A stretch of 49,881 bases of DNA from JAZRWQ01 sp045541395 (GTDB lineage Bacteria; Bacillota; Clostridia; Oscillospirales; UMGS1783). The notes below the pieces were generated by a model. It was not told the DNA's origin, made no database searches, and was given only the letters and a program-made list of their open reading frames with translations. The stretch is from the NCBI GenBank assembly GCA_045541395.1, contig JAZQIZ010000020.1, positions 1-49,881 on the forward strand, given 5' to 3'. How positions within the stretch are numbered: position 1 is the stretch's first letter; the number at the start of each line of letters is the position of its first letter. The translations under genes were made by a program, and so were the position numbers. Shown one piece after another: positions 7,425 through 15,595 of this stretch.

Positions 7425-9689
7425 ATGCAAACCGAAACCACAACCATGATCCAGGAAGTAGCCGCAAGAATTAAGGAAATGCGTCTTATTGCATCTCTTA
7501 CCGAAGAGCAGATGGCCGAAAACACCGAAGTTTCCTTAGATCTTTACAGAAAATATGAAGCTGCAGAGATCGATCTGCCCTTCTCCTTTATTCACAAATG
7601 CGCTCTTACCTTCGGGCTGGATCTTTCCGACCTTTTGGAAGGCCGCAGTGCCCGACTTACTTCCTACACCGTAACCAGAAAAAACAAGGGCTTACGCACC
7701 GCCAAAGAAGACGGTATTGAAATAAGCAACCTTGCACCTATGTTTAAGAATAAGATCGCTGAGCCTTACTGGGTAAAGTATGAATACTCCCCTTATTTAC
7801 AGAATAAGCCCATTCATACCACCACCCACTCCGGCCAGGAGTTTGACCTTGTACTTGAAGGCCAGTTAAAAATACAGATCGGTGACCATACCGAAATATT
7901 AGAAGAGGGCGACAGTGTTTATTACAATTCCTCCACCCCCCACGGCATGATAGCCATTGGCGGTAAGGACTGTTTGTTCCTTTCAATCATCCTTCCCGGT
8001 GAAAAGCAGGAGGGTGACGAGGGCGTAAGAAGCATTGTAAGAGCAAGAAGCGCTCAGAACCTTATTTGCGAAAAGTTTGTTAAGACCGAAGAGGACGAAA
8101 ACGGTTGTCTTAAGAGCATAACCTTCCCCAACCGCGAAAAATTCAATTTCGGCTTTGATATTGTTGATGAGATCGCCAATAAATATCCCGATAAGCTGGC
8201 AATGCTTCATATAGATAAAAATATGGTTGAGCGCCGCTTTACCTTTAAGGATATAAAGAAGGCTACCAACCAGTGCGCCAACTACTTTACCTCTATGGGC
8301 ATAAAGAAGGGCGACAGAGTAATGCTGGTGCTTAAGCGCCATTATCAGTTCTGGTTTGCAATGGTTGCCCTTCACAAGCTGGGCGCAATTGCAATTCCCG
8401 CCACCAACCAGCTGAAGGACCATGACTTTGTTTACCGCTTCCAGTCTGCGGGCGTAAGCGCAATAGTTTGCACAAACGACGGTGACGTTTCCGATATAGT
8501 AGACAGAGCCGCACTGGAATGTCCTGAGCTGAAGACCAAGATCCTTGTTGGCGGCAAAAAGGAAGGCTGGAGAGATTTTGACAGCGAATATACCCTTTTC
8601 TCCACCCACTTCAAGAGAGTTGCCGATTCACCCTGCGGTGACGACGTTGCTCTTATGTTCTTCTCTTCCGGCACGACCGGTAACCCCAAAATGGCCGCAC
8701 ATAAGCACACCTACGCTTTAGGCCATTACGTTACCGCCAAGTACTGGCACTGCTGCGAAAGAGACGGGCTTCATCTTACAATTTCCGATACGGGCTGGGG
8801 CAAATCCCTTTGGGGCAAGCTTTACGGCCAGTGGCTTTGCGAAGGAGCTGTATTCGTTTACGACTTTGACCGTTTTGACGCTTCCGAAATTCTGCCTATG
8901 TTTGCAAAGTACAATATTACTACCTTCTGCGCTCCCCCCACTATGCTCCGTATGTTAATTAAGGAAGACCTTTCAAAATACGATCTTTCCTCTATTCACC
9001 ATATGACCACCGCAGGCGAGGCCTTAAACCCCGAGGTCTTCAAGCAGTTTAAGGCGGCTACCGGCCTTGAGATAATGGAAGGCTTCGGCCAGACCGAAAC
9101 CACCCTTACCATAGCCAACCTTGTTGGCACCACCCCCAAGATAGGCTCTATGGGCAAGGCTTCTCCTCAGTATGATATCGATATTGTTGATCCCGAAGGC
9201 AACTCCTTACCTGCAGGTGAAGTTGGCGAAATTGTTATTAAAATTGATAAGGACTGCCCCTGCGGTCTTTACGCCGAGTATTACAGAGATGAGCAGAAGA
9301 CAAAAGAGGCAATGCACGACGGCCTTTACCATACAGGTGATACCGCCTGGAAGGATGAGGACGGTTACTTCTGGTACGTGAGCCGTGTAGACGACGTTAT
9401 CAAATCCTCCGGCTACCGTATCGGGCCCTTTGAAATTGAAAGCGTTATTATGGAGCTGCCCTACGTTCTTGAATGCGGCGTTTCTGCCGCTCCCGACGAG
9501 GTAAGAGGCCAGGTGGTTAAGGCAAGTATTGTTTTAACCAAGGGCACCGAGCCTACAGAGGAGCTTAAGAAGGAGATCCAGAACTACGTTAAGAGCAAGA
9601 CTGCTCCTTACAAGTACCCCAGAATAGTTGTATTCCGCGACGAGCTGCCTAAGACAATAAGCGGCAAGATCCAAAGAAAACTTCTGTAA
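7425..9689 (+). CDS. XRE-cupin-acyl-CoA ligase fusion 1
   Basis: 754 aa with three joined parts. An XRE-type helix-turn-helix lies at about 8-72. A cupin at about 110-192 has THSGQEFDLVLEG and GDSVYYNSSTPHGM. An AMP-forming acyl-CoA synthetase covers about 230-754. The ATP-binding P-loop SSGTTGNPK is at 414-422, GFGQTE follows, and the C-terminal catalytic Lys748 sits in ISGKIQR. The ligase domain should activate a carboxylic acid with ATP and CoA. Under an Ile-reading T-box the expected substrate is 2-methylbutyrate, which is inference. ATG has a strong SD (AGGAGGAATG). It is a close paralogue of the gene at 10059. No terminator lies between this gene and T-box 2. Confidence 0.92.
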   Translation: MQTETTTMIQEVAARIKEMRLIASLTEEQMAENTEVSLDLYRKYEAAEIDLPFSFIHKCALTFGLDLSDLLEGRSARLTSYTVTRKNKGLRTAKEDGIEISNLAPMFKNKIAEPYWVKYEYSPYLQNKPIHTTTHSGQEFDLVLEGQLKIQIGDHTEILEEGDSVYYNSSTPHGMIAIGGKDCLFLSIILPGEKQEGDEGVRSIVRARSAQNLICEKFVKTEEDENGCLKSITFPNREKFNFGFDIVDEIANKYPDKLAMLHIDKNMVERRFTFKDIKKATNQCANYFTSMGIKKGDRVMLVLKRHYQFWFAMVALHKLGAIAIPATNQLKDHDFVYRFQSAGVSAIVCTNDGDVSDIVDRAALECPELKTKILVGGKKEGWRDFDSEYTLFSTHFKRVADSPCGDDVALMFFSSGTTGNPKMAAHKHTYALGHYVTAKYWHCCERDGLHLTISDTGWGKSLWGKLYGQWLCEGAVFVYDFDRFDASEILPMFAKYNITTFCAPPTMLRMLIKEDLSKYDLSSIHHMTTAGEALNPEVFKQFKAATGLEIMEGFGQTETTLTIANLVGTTPKIGSMGKASPQYDIDIVDPEGNSLPAGEVGEIVIKIDKDCPCGLYAEYYRDEQKTKEAMHDGLYHTGDTAWKDEDGYFWYVSRVDDVIKSSGYRIGPFEIESVIMELPYVLECGVSAAPDEVRGQVVKASIVLTKGTEPTEELKKEIQNYVKSKTAPYKYPRIVVFRDELPKTISGKIQRKLL

Positions 9690-9705
9690 TTTTTCAAATT
9701 TACTA

Positions 9706-9734
9706 TTGACACCGAAATAAAGGTATGGTATTCT
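9706..9734 (+). promoter_or_regulatory. Promoter P2 (upstream of T-box 2)
   Basis: -35 TTGACA (9706-9711), 17-bp spacer, -10 TATTCT (9729-9734). It begins 17 bases after the stop of ligase 1, so the second operon can be transcribed on its own. Confidence 0.75.
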
Positions 9735-9740
9735 TTATCT

Positions 9741-9999
9741 GATAAAAGCGTTGAAGAGGAGTGCCTTTTAAATGCATCTTCAGAGAGGCGGGTGTTTGGT
9801 GAAAATCCGCTGCTGTGTTAAAAAGGTTTGTAGCCTCTGAGCTGAAGGGAAGAACGGCTTTGCTTAGTAGAACCCTTTCGTGATTGCTGCGTAAATGCAT
9901 AAGGCTTGTTGGAGCCTGAGGGGCATCGTAAAGGTGCAATTTGAGTGGTACCGCGGGTTATACTCGTCTCAAAGAATTCATACTTTGAGACGAGTTTTA
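9741..9999 (+). promoter_or_regulatory. T-box riboswitch 2, specifier read as GUA (Val)
   Basis: Stem I has the AGAGAG bulge at 9782-9787 and a lower stem GAGG (9756-9759) with CCTC (9834-9837). The codon just before the purine that precedes CCTC is GTA at 9830-9832. The T-box sequence GAGTGGTACCGCGG is at 9943-9956, and the terminator is a 13-bp stem (9962-9974 with 9983-9995) followed by TTTT. The TGGT bulge fits the A discriminator of tRNA-Val. From 9879 to 9956 it is almost identical to T-box 1, while stem I has diverged. A valine signal fits the downstream 2-oxoisovalerate oxidoreductase and branched-chain aminotransferase. Confidence 0.87.
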
Positions 10000-10058
10000 T
10001 TATTTTGCAACAGCAGTTTCAAAGTTCCAACCTACCACAAACTAAAGGAGAGTGCATT

Positions 10059-12347
10059 ATGGCACAAATGACAGGACTTGATTTCAAAATTAAGGAAATG
10101 GCGGGGCGCATTAAGGACTTAAGAGAGATAATGGGTCTTTCGGTTCCCGAAATGGCCAAGAAGACCGGCGTTTCCCAGGAGGAATACCTTCTTTGCGAAA
10201 ACGGTGAAAGTGACTTAAACTTCACCTTCATTTACCGCTGCGCCCTTGCTTTTAACGTTGACGTTACCGATATTATAGAAGGTCACAGCCCTAAGCTTCG
10301 TTCCTATACGGTTACGAGGGTCGGCCAGGGCCAGGAGATCTCCAACGCCCACGGTATGACTTACTACAACCTTGCTTCTGCATTTCAGAACAGAATTGCC
10401 GATCCTCTTTACGTTTACTCCAAGTTTTCCGAAGAGGCTCAGGGCAAGGATATTGAGCTTACCACCCACGAAGGCCAGGAGTGTGACATTGTAGTTTCCG
10501 GCTCCTTAAAGGTTCAGGTCGGTGAACACAGCGAAGTTTTACACGCAGGTGATTCTATTTATTACAACTCCTCTACTCCCCACGGTATGATAGCCGTTGG
10601 CGGGCAGGACTGTGTTTTCTACGCCATAGTTTTAAATCCCACAGGGGCCCCCGTTCCCGAGCTTACGGTAAAAACCTCCAAGGCTCAGCCTAAGAAGCTT
10701 AAGGAAGATACGGTTGAACGCGCCTATAAGCGCTTTATTGATACCAAGGTCAATGAAAACGGCACTCCCCTTGAAATTTCCTTTAAAAATACCGAGACCT
10801 TTAACTTTGCTTATGATATAATAGACGTAATAGCAAAGCGCGAACCTGAAAAGCTTGCTCTTTTACATATTTCCAAGGATAAAACCGAACGCCGTTTTAC
10901 CTTCAAGGATATGCAAAAGGAATCCAACCGCGCCGCCAACTACTTTAAGTCCTTAGGCATAAAGAAGGGCGACAGGGTGCTTTTAGCCTTAAAACGCCAT
11001 TATCAGTTCTGGATAGCAATGCTTGGCCTGCATAAGTTAGGGGCAATTGCCATTCCCGCAGTTGCACAGCTTCAGGCTCACGATTTTGAATACCGCTTTA
11101 ATGCAGCCGGAGTTTGCGCCTGCCTTGCTACAAGTGACGGTATAACCACCGCCCAGATAGAAGAAGCCGCCAAAACCTCTCCTACCCTTAAAAACCTTAT
11201 TATTGTTAACGGTCAAAGAGAGGGCTGGAGAAGCTTTGATGAGGAGTATTCTATGTTCTCCTCCCGCTTTGCAAGAACCGAAAGCTCCCCCTGCGGCGAC
11301 GATCTTATGCTTATGTACTTTACTTCCGGTACAACAGGCTATCCAAAGATCGCGGCTCATAATTACAAATACGCCCTTGGCCATTTCCATACCGCAAAGT
11401 ATTGGCATTGCGCTTACCCTGAAGGGCTTCATTTCACCATTTCCGATACCGGCTGGGCTAAGGCTGCCTGGGGCAAGATCTACGGTCAGTGGCTTTGCGA
11501 AAGCGCCATCTTTGTTTATGACTTTGACCGTTTTGATGCTTCCGATATTCTGCCCATGTTTGCAAAATACAATATTACCACCTTCTGCGCTCCGCCTACA
11601 ATGCTCCGTATGATGGTAAAAGAGGATATTTCCAAATACGATCTTTCCTCCGTTACCCATATGACCACCGCAGGCGAAGCCTTAAACCCCGAGGTCTACA
11701 AGCAGTTTGAAGCGGCAACGGGCCTGCAGATAATGGAAGGCTTCGGCCAGACCGAAGGTACTATGATAATAGGCAATATGTGCGGCGCCCCTCACAAAAT
11801 AGGCGCTATGGGCAAGCCCGCTCCTATTTATAAGGTTGAGCTTTTAGACAGAGACGGCAATAAAGTTTCTGCAGGTGAAACCGGCGAAATTTGCGTTAAT
11901 ACTGGGGAGGGCGCTCCCTGCGGCCTCTTTACAGGCTATTACCTTGATGAAGAGAAAACCAAAGAAGCCTGGCATGACGGTTACTATCATACAGGTGATC
12001 TTGCCTGGATGGACGAAGACGGCTTCTATTGGTATGTTGGCCGTGCCGACGACGTTATTAAGTCCTCCGGCTACCGCATAGGCCCCTTTGAAATTGAAAG
12101 CGTTATTATGGAACTGCCTTACGTTCTTGAATGCGGTGTTTCTGCCGCCCCCGATGAGGTCAGAGGTCAGGTAGTAAAGGCAAGTGTTGTTTTAACCAAG
12201 GGCACCGTAGCAACCGAAGAGTTAAAGAAGGAAATTCAGAATTACGTTAAGGCTAAAACCGCGCCCTATAAATACCCCAGAATTGTTGTATTTAAGGATG
12301 AGCTGCCTAAAACAGTAAGCGGTAAGATCCAGAGAAACTTATTATAA
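10059..12347 (+). CDS. XRE-cupin-acyl-CoA ligase fusion 2
   Basis: 762 aa with the same three-part layout as the gene at 7425: XRE helix-turn-helix (about 17-80), cupin (about 118-200, THEGQECDIVVSG and GDSIYYNSSTPHGM) and AMP-forming acyl-CoA ligase (about 235-762). The P-loop TSGTTGYPK is at 422-430, and the catalytic Lys756 sits in VSGKIQR. The frame is open back to 9945, but that part lies in the T-box; ATG at 10059 has SD AAAGGAGAG and is chosen. It heads a seven-gene operon with VOR and BCAT genes. Isobutyrate to isobutyryl-CoA is the inferred reaction. Its last base is shared with the next ATG. Confidence 0.93.
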   Translation: MAQMTGLDFKIKEMAGRIKDLREIMGLSVPEMAKKTGVSQEEYLLCENGESDLNFTFIYRCALAFNVDVTDIIEGHSPKLRSYTVTRVGQGQEISNAHGMTYYNLASAFQNRIADPLYVYSKFSEEAQGKDIELTTHEGQECDIVVSGSLKVQVGEHSEVLHAGDSIYYNSSTPHGMIAVGGQDCVFYAIVLNPTGAPVPELTVKTSKAQPKKLKEDTVERAYKRFIDTKVNENGTPLEISFKNTETFNFAYDIIDVIAKREPEKLALLHISKDKTERRFTFKDMQKESNRAANYFKSLGIKKGDRVLLALKRHYQFWIAMLGLHKLGAIAIPAVAQLQAHDFEYRFNAAGVCACLATSDGITTAQIEEAAKTSPTLKNLIIVNGQREGWRSFDEEYSMFSSRFARTESSPCGDDLMLMYFTSGTTGYPKIAAHNYKYALGHFHTAKYWHCAYPEGLHFTISDTGWAKAAWGKIYGQWLCESAIFVYDFDRFDASDILPMFAKYNITTFCAPPTMLRMMVKEDISKYDLSSVTHMTTAGEALNPEVYKQFEAATGLQIMEGFGQTEGTMIIGNMCGAPHKIGAMGKPAPIYKVELLDRDGNKVSAGETGEICVNTGEGAPCGLFTGYYLDEEKTKEAWHDGYYHTGDLAWMDEDGFYWYVGRADDVIKSSGYRIGPFEIESVIMELPYVLECGVSAAPDEVRGQVVKASVVLTKGTVATEELKKEIQNYVKAKTAPYKYPRIVVFKDELPKTVSGKIQRNLL

Positions 12348-12994
12348 TGAATATTAAAAGAATAACCCTTTTTGCCGGCCATTACGGCTCGGGCAAAACC
12401 AACATAGCTGTAAACTACGCCCTTTATTTAAAGGAACAGGGCCTTAAGGTTACCCTGGCGGATTTGGATATTGTAAACCCCTATTTCCGCTCTAAGGACA
12501 GTGAGCAGGCTTTAAAACAGGCAGGGGTGGAGGTAATAGCCTCTCCTTATGCCAACTCTAACGTGGATATGCCTGCTTTGCCCTCATCCCTCTATTCGGT
12601 AACAGCCAATAAGGATACTTATTTTGTTCTGGATATAGGCGGGGATGACAGAGGCGCTTACGCCTTAGGCCGCCTTAAGGAGGAAATTTTAAAAGAGGGC
12701 AACTATGAAATGGTGTTTGTGTCAAACTTTTGCCGCCCTCTTACAAGAACCGCCGCGGCGGCTATGGAGGTAATGAGGGAAATTGAGGCGGTTGCAAATA
12801 TTAAATTTACCGCCCTTGTTAATAACACCAATTTAGGTGAGCTTACAGAGAAAGAAACAGTTGTTTCATCTTCCGAAAAAATAAAGGAATTATCCGCCCT
12901 TTCAGGCCTGCCTGTTCTTTTTACTTCCGTAAAGGAAGGGCTTTTGGAGGGTGAGGATATATTCCCCTTAAAACTGCAAAAAAAAATTATATAA
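12347..12994 (+). CDS. P-loop ATPase of the MinD/ParA/CobQ type
   Basis: 215 aa, cytoplasmic. The Walker A motif GHYGSGKTN lies at about 11-19, a Walker B-like LADLDIVNPYFR at about 37-48, and VLDIGGDDRGAYALG at about 95-109 resembles the switch region of SIMIBI-class ATPases. I do not know a specific function. Its position between the ligase (one-base overlap) and the VOR ferredoxin suggests a maturation or energy-coupling role for the oxidoreductase, for example cluster or cofactor delivery. That is inference from context only. Confidence 0.75.
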   Translation: MNIKRITLFAGHYGSGKTNIAVNYALYLKEQGLKVTLADLDIVNPYFRSKDSEQALKQAGVEVIASPYANSNVDMPALPSSLYSVTANKDTYFVLDIGGDDRGAYALGRLKEEILKEGNYEMVFVSNFCRPLTRTAAAAMEVMREIEAVANIKFTALVNNTNLGELTEKETVVSSSEKIKELSALSGLPVLFTSVKEGLLEGEDIFPLKLQKKII

Positions 12995-13015
12995 TATAAG
13001 AAAGAAGGCGTTAGT

Positions 13016-13222
13016 ATGGCCAAGATAACCATAAGAGAGGACCGTTGCAAGGGCTGCGGCCTTTGTGTTGAAGCCTGCCCCAAGAAGATCCTTCAGTTAT
13101 CCACAACCGTAATTAACAGCAAGGGGCATTACCCTGCACAGATAACCGAACCGGAAAAATGCATAGCCTGCGCTTTCTGCGCAACTATGTGCCCTGACTG
13201 TGTAATAACAGTAGAAAAGTAG
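13016..13222 (+). CDS. vorD: 2-oxoacid:ferredoxin oxidoreductase delta subunit (2x[4Fe-4S])
   Basis: 68-aa ferredoxin-like subunit with two cluster motifs: CKGCGLCVEACP near the N-terminus and CIACAFCATMCP near residue 45. It passes electrons between external ferredoxin and the TPP/Fe-S core of the enzyme. The order delta-alpha-beta-gamma is that of four-subunit VOR/KOR enzymes. SD GAAGGCG precedes the ATG, and the alpha gene begins 10 bp later. Confidence 0.93.
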   Translation: MAKITIREDRCKGCGLCVEACPKKILQLSTTVINSKGHYPAQITEPEKCIACAFCATMCPDCVITVEK

Positions 13223-13232
13223 AGGTGAGAAT

Positions 13233-14297
13233 ATGGGTGAAAAAGTATTAATGAAAGGCAATGAAGCCATTGCCGAAGCCGCCATTAAGGCAGGCTGTGT
13301 TCACTACTTCGGCTATCCTATTACTCCTCAGACCGAAGTTGCGGCTTATATGTCCCGCAGATTACCTAAAGTAGGCGGTGTATTTTTACAGGCCGAAAGC
13401 GAGATCGCGGCTATAAATATGGTGCTGGGCGTTTCCGCTACCGGCAAGAGGGTTATGACATCCTCTTCCTCCCCCGGCATCTCCTTAAAGAGCGAAGGTA
13501 TTTCCTACCTTGCAGGAAGTGACTTACCTGCCCTTATTGTAAACGTTGAAAGAGGCGGCCCCGGCCTTGGCGGCATTCAGCCTTCCCAGTCCGACTATTT
13601 TCAGGCCGTAAAGGGCGGCTCTCACGGTGACTTCCACCTTCTTGTTTTAGCCCCCGCTTCCGTACAGGAAATGGCCGACCTTACCATAAAAGCCTTTGAT
13701 CTGGCTGATAAATACCTTATGCCCACCATGCTCTTAGCCGACGGTACCTTAGGCCAGATGATGGAGCCTGTAGAGTTTCCCGATGCAGAGCCCAAGAAGT
13801 ATGAAAAGCCCTGGGCTCTTACCGGCACTAAAATGGCCCGTGAGCATAATATAAGCACCTCCCTTTTCTTAAACCCCGAGGAGCTTGAAAGCGAAAACTT
13901 CAAGCGTTATGAACGCTATAAGGTAGTTGAAGAAAACGAGCCTATGTGGGAAGAATTTATGATGGAGGATGCCGAATTCTGCGTAGTAGCCTTCGGTATT
14001 GCTTCCCGTGTTTCCAAAAACGCTGTTTTAGCCGCAAGAGAAATGGGTATAAAGGTTGGTATGATCCGCCCCATTACCCTCTGGCCCTTCCCCAAGAAGC
14101 CCTTACTTGCAGCTGCCGATAAGGTTAAGCATTTTATTTCCGTAGAGTTATCTATGGGTCAGATGATAGAGGACGTTGAACTGGCTATCCGCTGCAAGCG
14201 CCCCGTTTCCCTTTGCAACCGCGCAGGCGGTATGATCCCCGAGCCCGAACAGGTTCTTAATAAAATAATAGAAGTTTCCAAAGGAGGTAATGAGTAA
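13233..14297 (+). CDS. vorA: 2-oxoisovalerate-type ferredoxin oxidoreductase alpha subunit
   Basis: 354 aa. The pyrimidine-binding domain has FGYPITPQTEVAAYMSRRLP near residue 27, the AESEIAAINMVLGVSATGKR region, SSSPGISLKSEG, and GGPGLGGIQPSQSDYFQ. Length and motifs match alpha subunits annotated as 3-methyl-2-oxobutanoate dehydrogenase (VorB in some databases); KEGG naming is used here. Together with beta, gamma and delta it interconverts 2-oxoacid plus CoA with acyl-CoA plus CO2 using ferredoxin. The reaction can run in the carboxylating direction with low-potential ferredoxin. It shares one base with the beta gene. Confidence 0.92.
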   Translation: MGEKVLMKGNEAIAEAAIKAGCVHYFGYPITPQTEVAAYMSRRLPKVGGVFLQAESEIAAINMVLGVSATGKRVMTSSSSPGISLKSEGISYLAGSDLPALIVNVERGGPGLGGIQPSQSDYFQAVKGGSHGDFHLLVLAPASVQEMADLTIKAFDLADKYLMPTMLLADGTLGQMMEPVEFPDAEPKKYEKPWALTGTKMAREHNISTSLFLNPEELESENFKRYERYKVVEENEPMWEEFMMEDAEFCVVAFGIASRVSKNAVLAAREMGIKVGMIRPITLWPFPKKPLLAAADKVKHFISVELSMGQMIEDVELAIRCKRPVSLCNRAGGMIPEPEQVLNKIIEVSKGGNE

Positions 14298-15046
14298 TGG
14301 CTGTAGTATTTGAACGTCCCCACGCTCTTTTGGACGTACCCACCCACTATTGCCCCGGCTGCACCCACGGTATTGTTCACCGCCTTGTGGCTGAAACCCT
14401 GGATGAGCTGAATATAGAAGGCGATGCCATTGGCGTTGCCCCTGTTGGCTGCTCTGTTTTTGCCTATAACTATTTAGGCTGCGATATGATAGAAGCCGCT
14501 CACGGCCGCGCACCTGCCATTGCAACCGGCATTAAGCGCTCCGAGCCCTCCAATATTGTTTTCACTTATCAGGGTGACGGTGACCTGGCTTCCATTGGTA
14601 TGTGTGAAACGGTTCATTCTGCCGCAAGAGGCGAGAATATTACCATTATATTTATTAACAATGCAATTTACGGTATGACCGGCGGCCAGATGGCTCCTAC
14701 CACCCTGCCCGGTCAGGTTACTCAGACTTCCCCTTACGGCCGTGACGTAACCAAGGCAGGCTATCCTATTCAGATATGCGAGCTCCTTTCTTCTCTTGAA
14801 GGCCCCGCTTATCTTGAAAGAGTTGCCGTAAACAGCGTTAAGAACGTAAGAAACGCCAAGAAGGCCATTAAAAAGGCCTTTCAGTATCAAACCGAAGGCA
14901 AGGGCTTTACCCTTATTGAAGTCCTTTCCACCTGCCCCACCAACTGGGGTATGACTCCACAGCAGGCGCTTAAGTGGGTTGAGACCGATATGATGAAGTA
15001 TTACCCCTTAGGTTGCTATAAGGATAAGTATAAGGAGGAAAAATAA
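14297..15046 (+). CDS. vorB: 2-oxoisovalerate-type ferredoxin oxidoreductase beta subunit (TPP-binding)
   Basis: 249 aa. TPP-domain signatures are HYCPGCTHG (about 17-25), the VGCSVFAYNY segment, and the Mg/TPP motif QGDGDLASIG followed by NNAIYGMTGGQMAPTTL. These are classic for the beta chain of 2-oxoacid:ferredoxin oxidoreductases. Substrate choice (branched-chain rather than aryl or 2-oxoglutarate) is inferred from the BCAT gene in the same operon and the Val-reading T-box. It overlaps the genes on both sides by one base, consistent with stoichiometric translation. Confidence 0.93.
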   Translation: MAVVFERPHALLDVPTHYCPGCTHGIVHRLVAETLDELNIEGDAIGVAPVGCSVFAYNYLGCDMIEAAHGRAPAIATGIKRSEPSNIVFTYQGDGDLASIGMCETVHSAARGENITIIFINNAIYGMTGGQMAPTTLPGQVTQTSPYGRDVTKAGYPIQICELLSSLEGPAYLERVAVNSVKNVRNAKKAIKKAFQYQTEGKGFTLIEVLSTCPTNWGMTPQQALKWVETDMMKYYPLGCYKDKYKEEK

Positions 15047-15582
15047 TGAGCACAACCGAAATACTTATTGCAGGCTTTGGCGGTCAGGGCGTATTATTTA
15101 CAGGTAAGTTTGTTGCTTACAAAGGCCTTACCGAAGGTAAGGAGATCACCTGGCTCCCCTCCTACGGCCCCGAAATGCGCGGCGGCACAGCCAACTGCAC
15201 CGTTATTTTAAGTGACAGTCCTATCGGCTCTCCTATGACCACCAACCCCGATATTTTAATTGCAATGAACCTGCCCTCTTTTAAAAAGTATGAAAGCTCC
15301 GTTAAAAAGGGCGGCGCAATATTTGTAGATTCTTCCCTTATTCCCGAAACCACCGAAAGAGACGATATTTCCTTCTTTGCCGTTCCTGCAACTGCTATGG
15401 CAAATGAATCGGGGCTTTCTTCCCTTTCCAATATGATAATGCTTGGCAAGGCTATTAAGGAAACAGGCTGTGTTTCTTACAGCGGCCTTGAAGAAGCCTT
15501 CAATAAAATCGTAAGCGCCAAGCATAAGGATCTTATTCAGGCAAATATTAAGGCCATTGAATTAGGCCATAACTATAACTGA
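15046..15582 (+). CDS. vorC: 2-oxoisovalerate-type ferredoxin oxidoreductase gamma subunit
   Basis: 178 aa. The gamma-domain signature AGFGGQGVLFTGK is at about 9-21, followed by WLPSYGPEMRGGTANC, which is characteristic of this CoA-contacting subunit. Full length for a separate gamma chain. It completes the four-subunit set with the three preceding genes. The BCAT gene follows after 13 bp. Confidence 0.93.
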   Translation: MSTTEILIAGFGGQGVLFTGKFVAYKGLTEGKEITWLPSYGPEMRGGTANCTVILSDSPIGSPMTTNPDILIAMNLPSFKKYESSVKKGGAIFVDSSLIPETTERDDISFFAVPATAMANESGLSSLSNMIMLGKAIKETGCVSYSGLEEAFNKIVSAKHKDLIQANIKAIELGHNYN

Positions 15583-15595
15583 GAGGAGAAGCAAA

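Noticed and set aside
7983..8609. 208-codon open frame on the minus strand inside ligase 1
   Set aside because: Mirror frame of a well supported gene; no SD or recognisable motif.
9945..10058. Upstream in-frame extension of ligase 2 to an earlier start
   Set aside because: It lies in the T-box antiterminator/terminator; ATG at 10059 has a proper SD and aligns with the other ligase.
11037..11660. 207-codon open frame on the minus strand inside ligase 2
   Set aside because: Arises from the same codon bias as the mirror frame in ligase 1; no promoter, SD or family signature.
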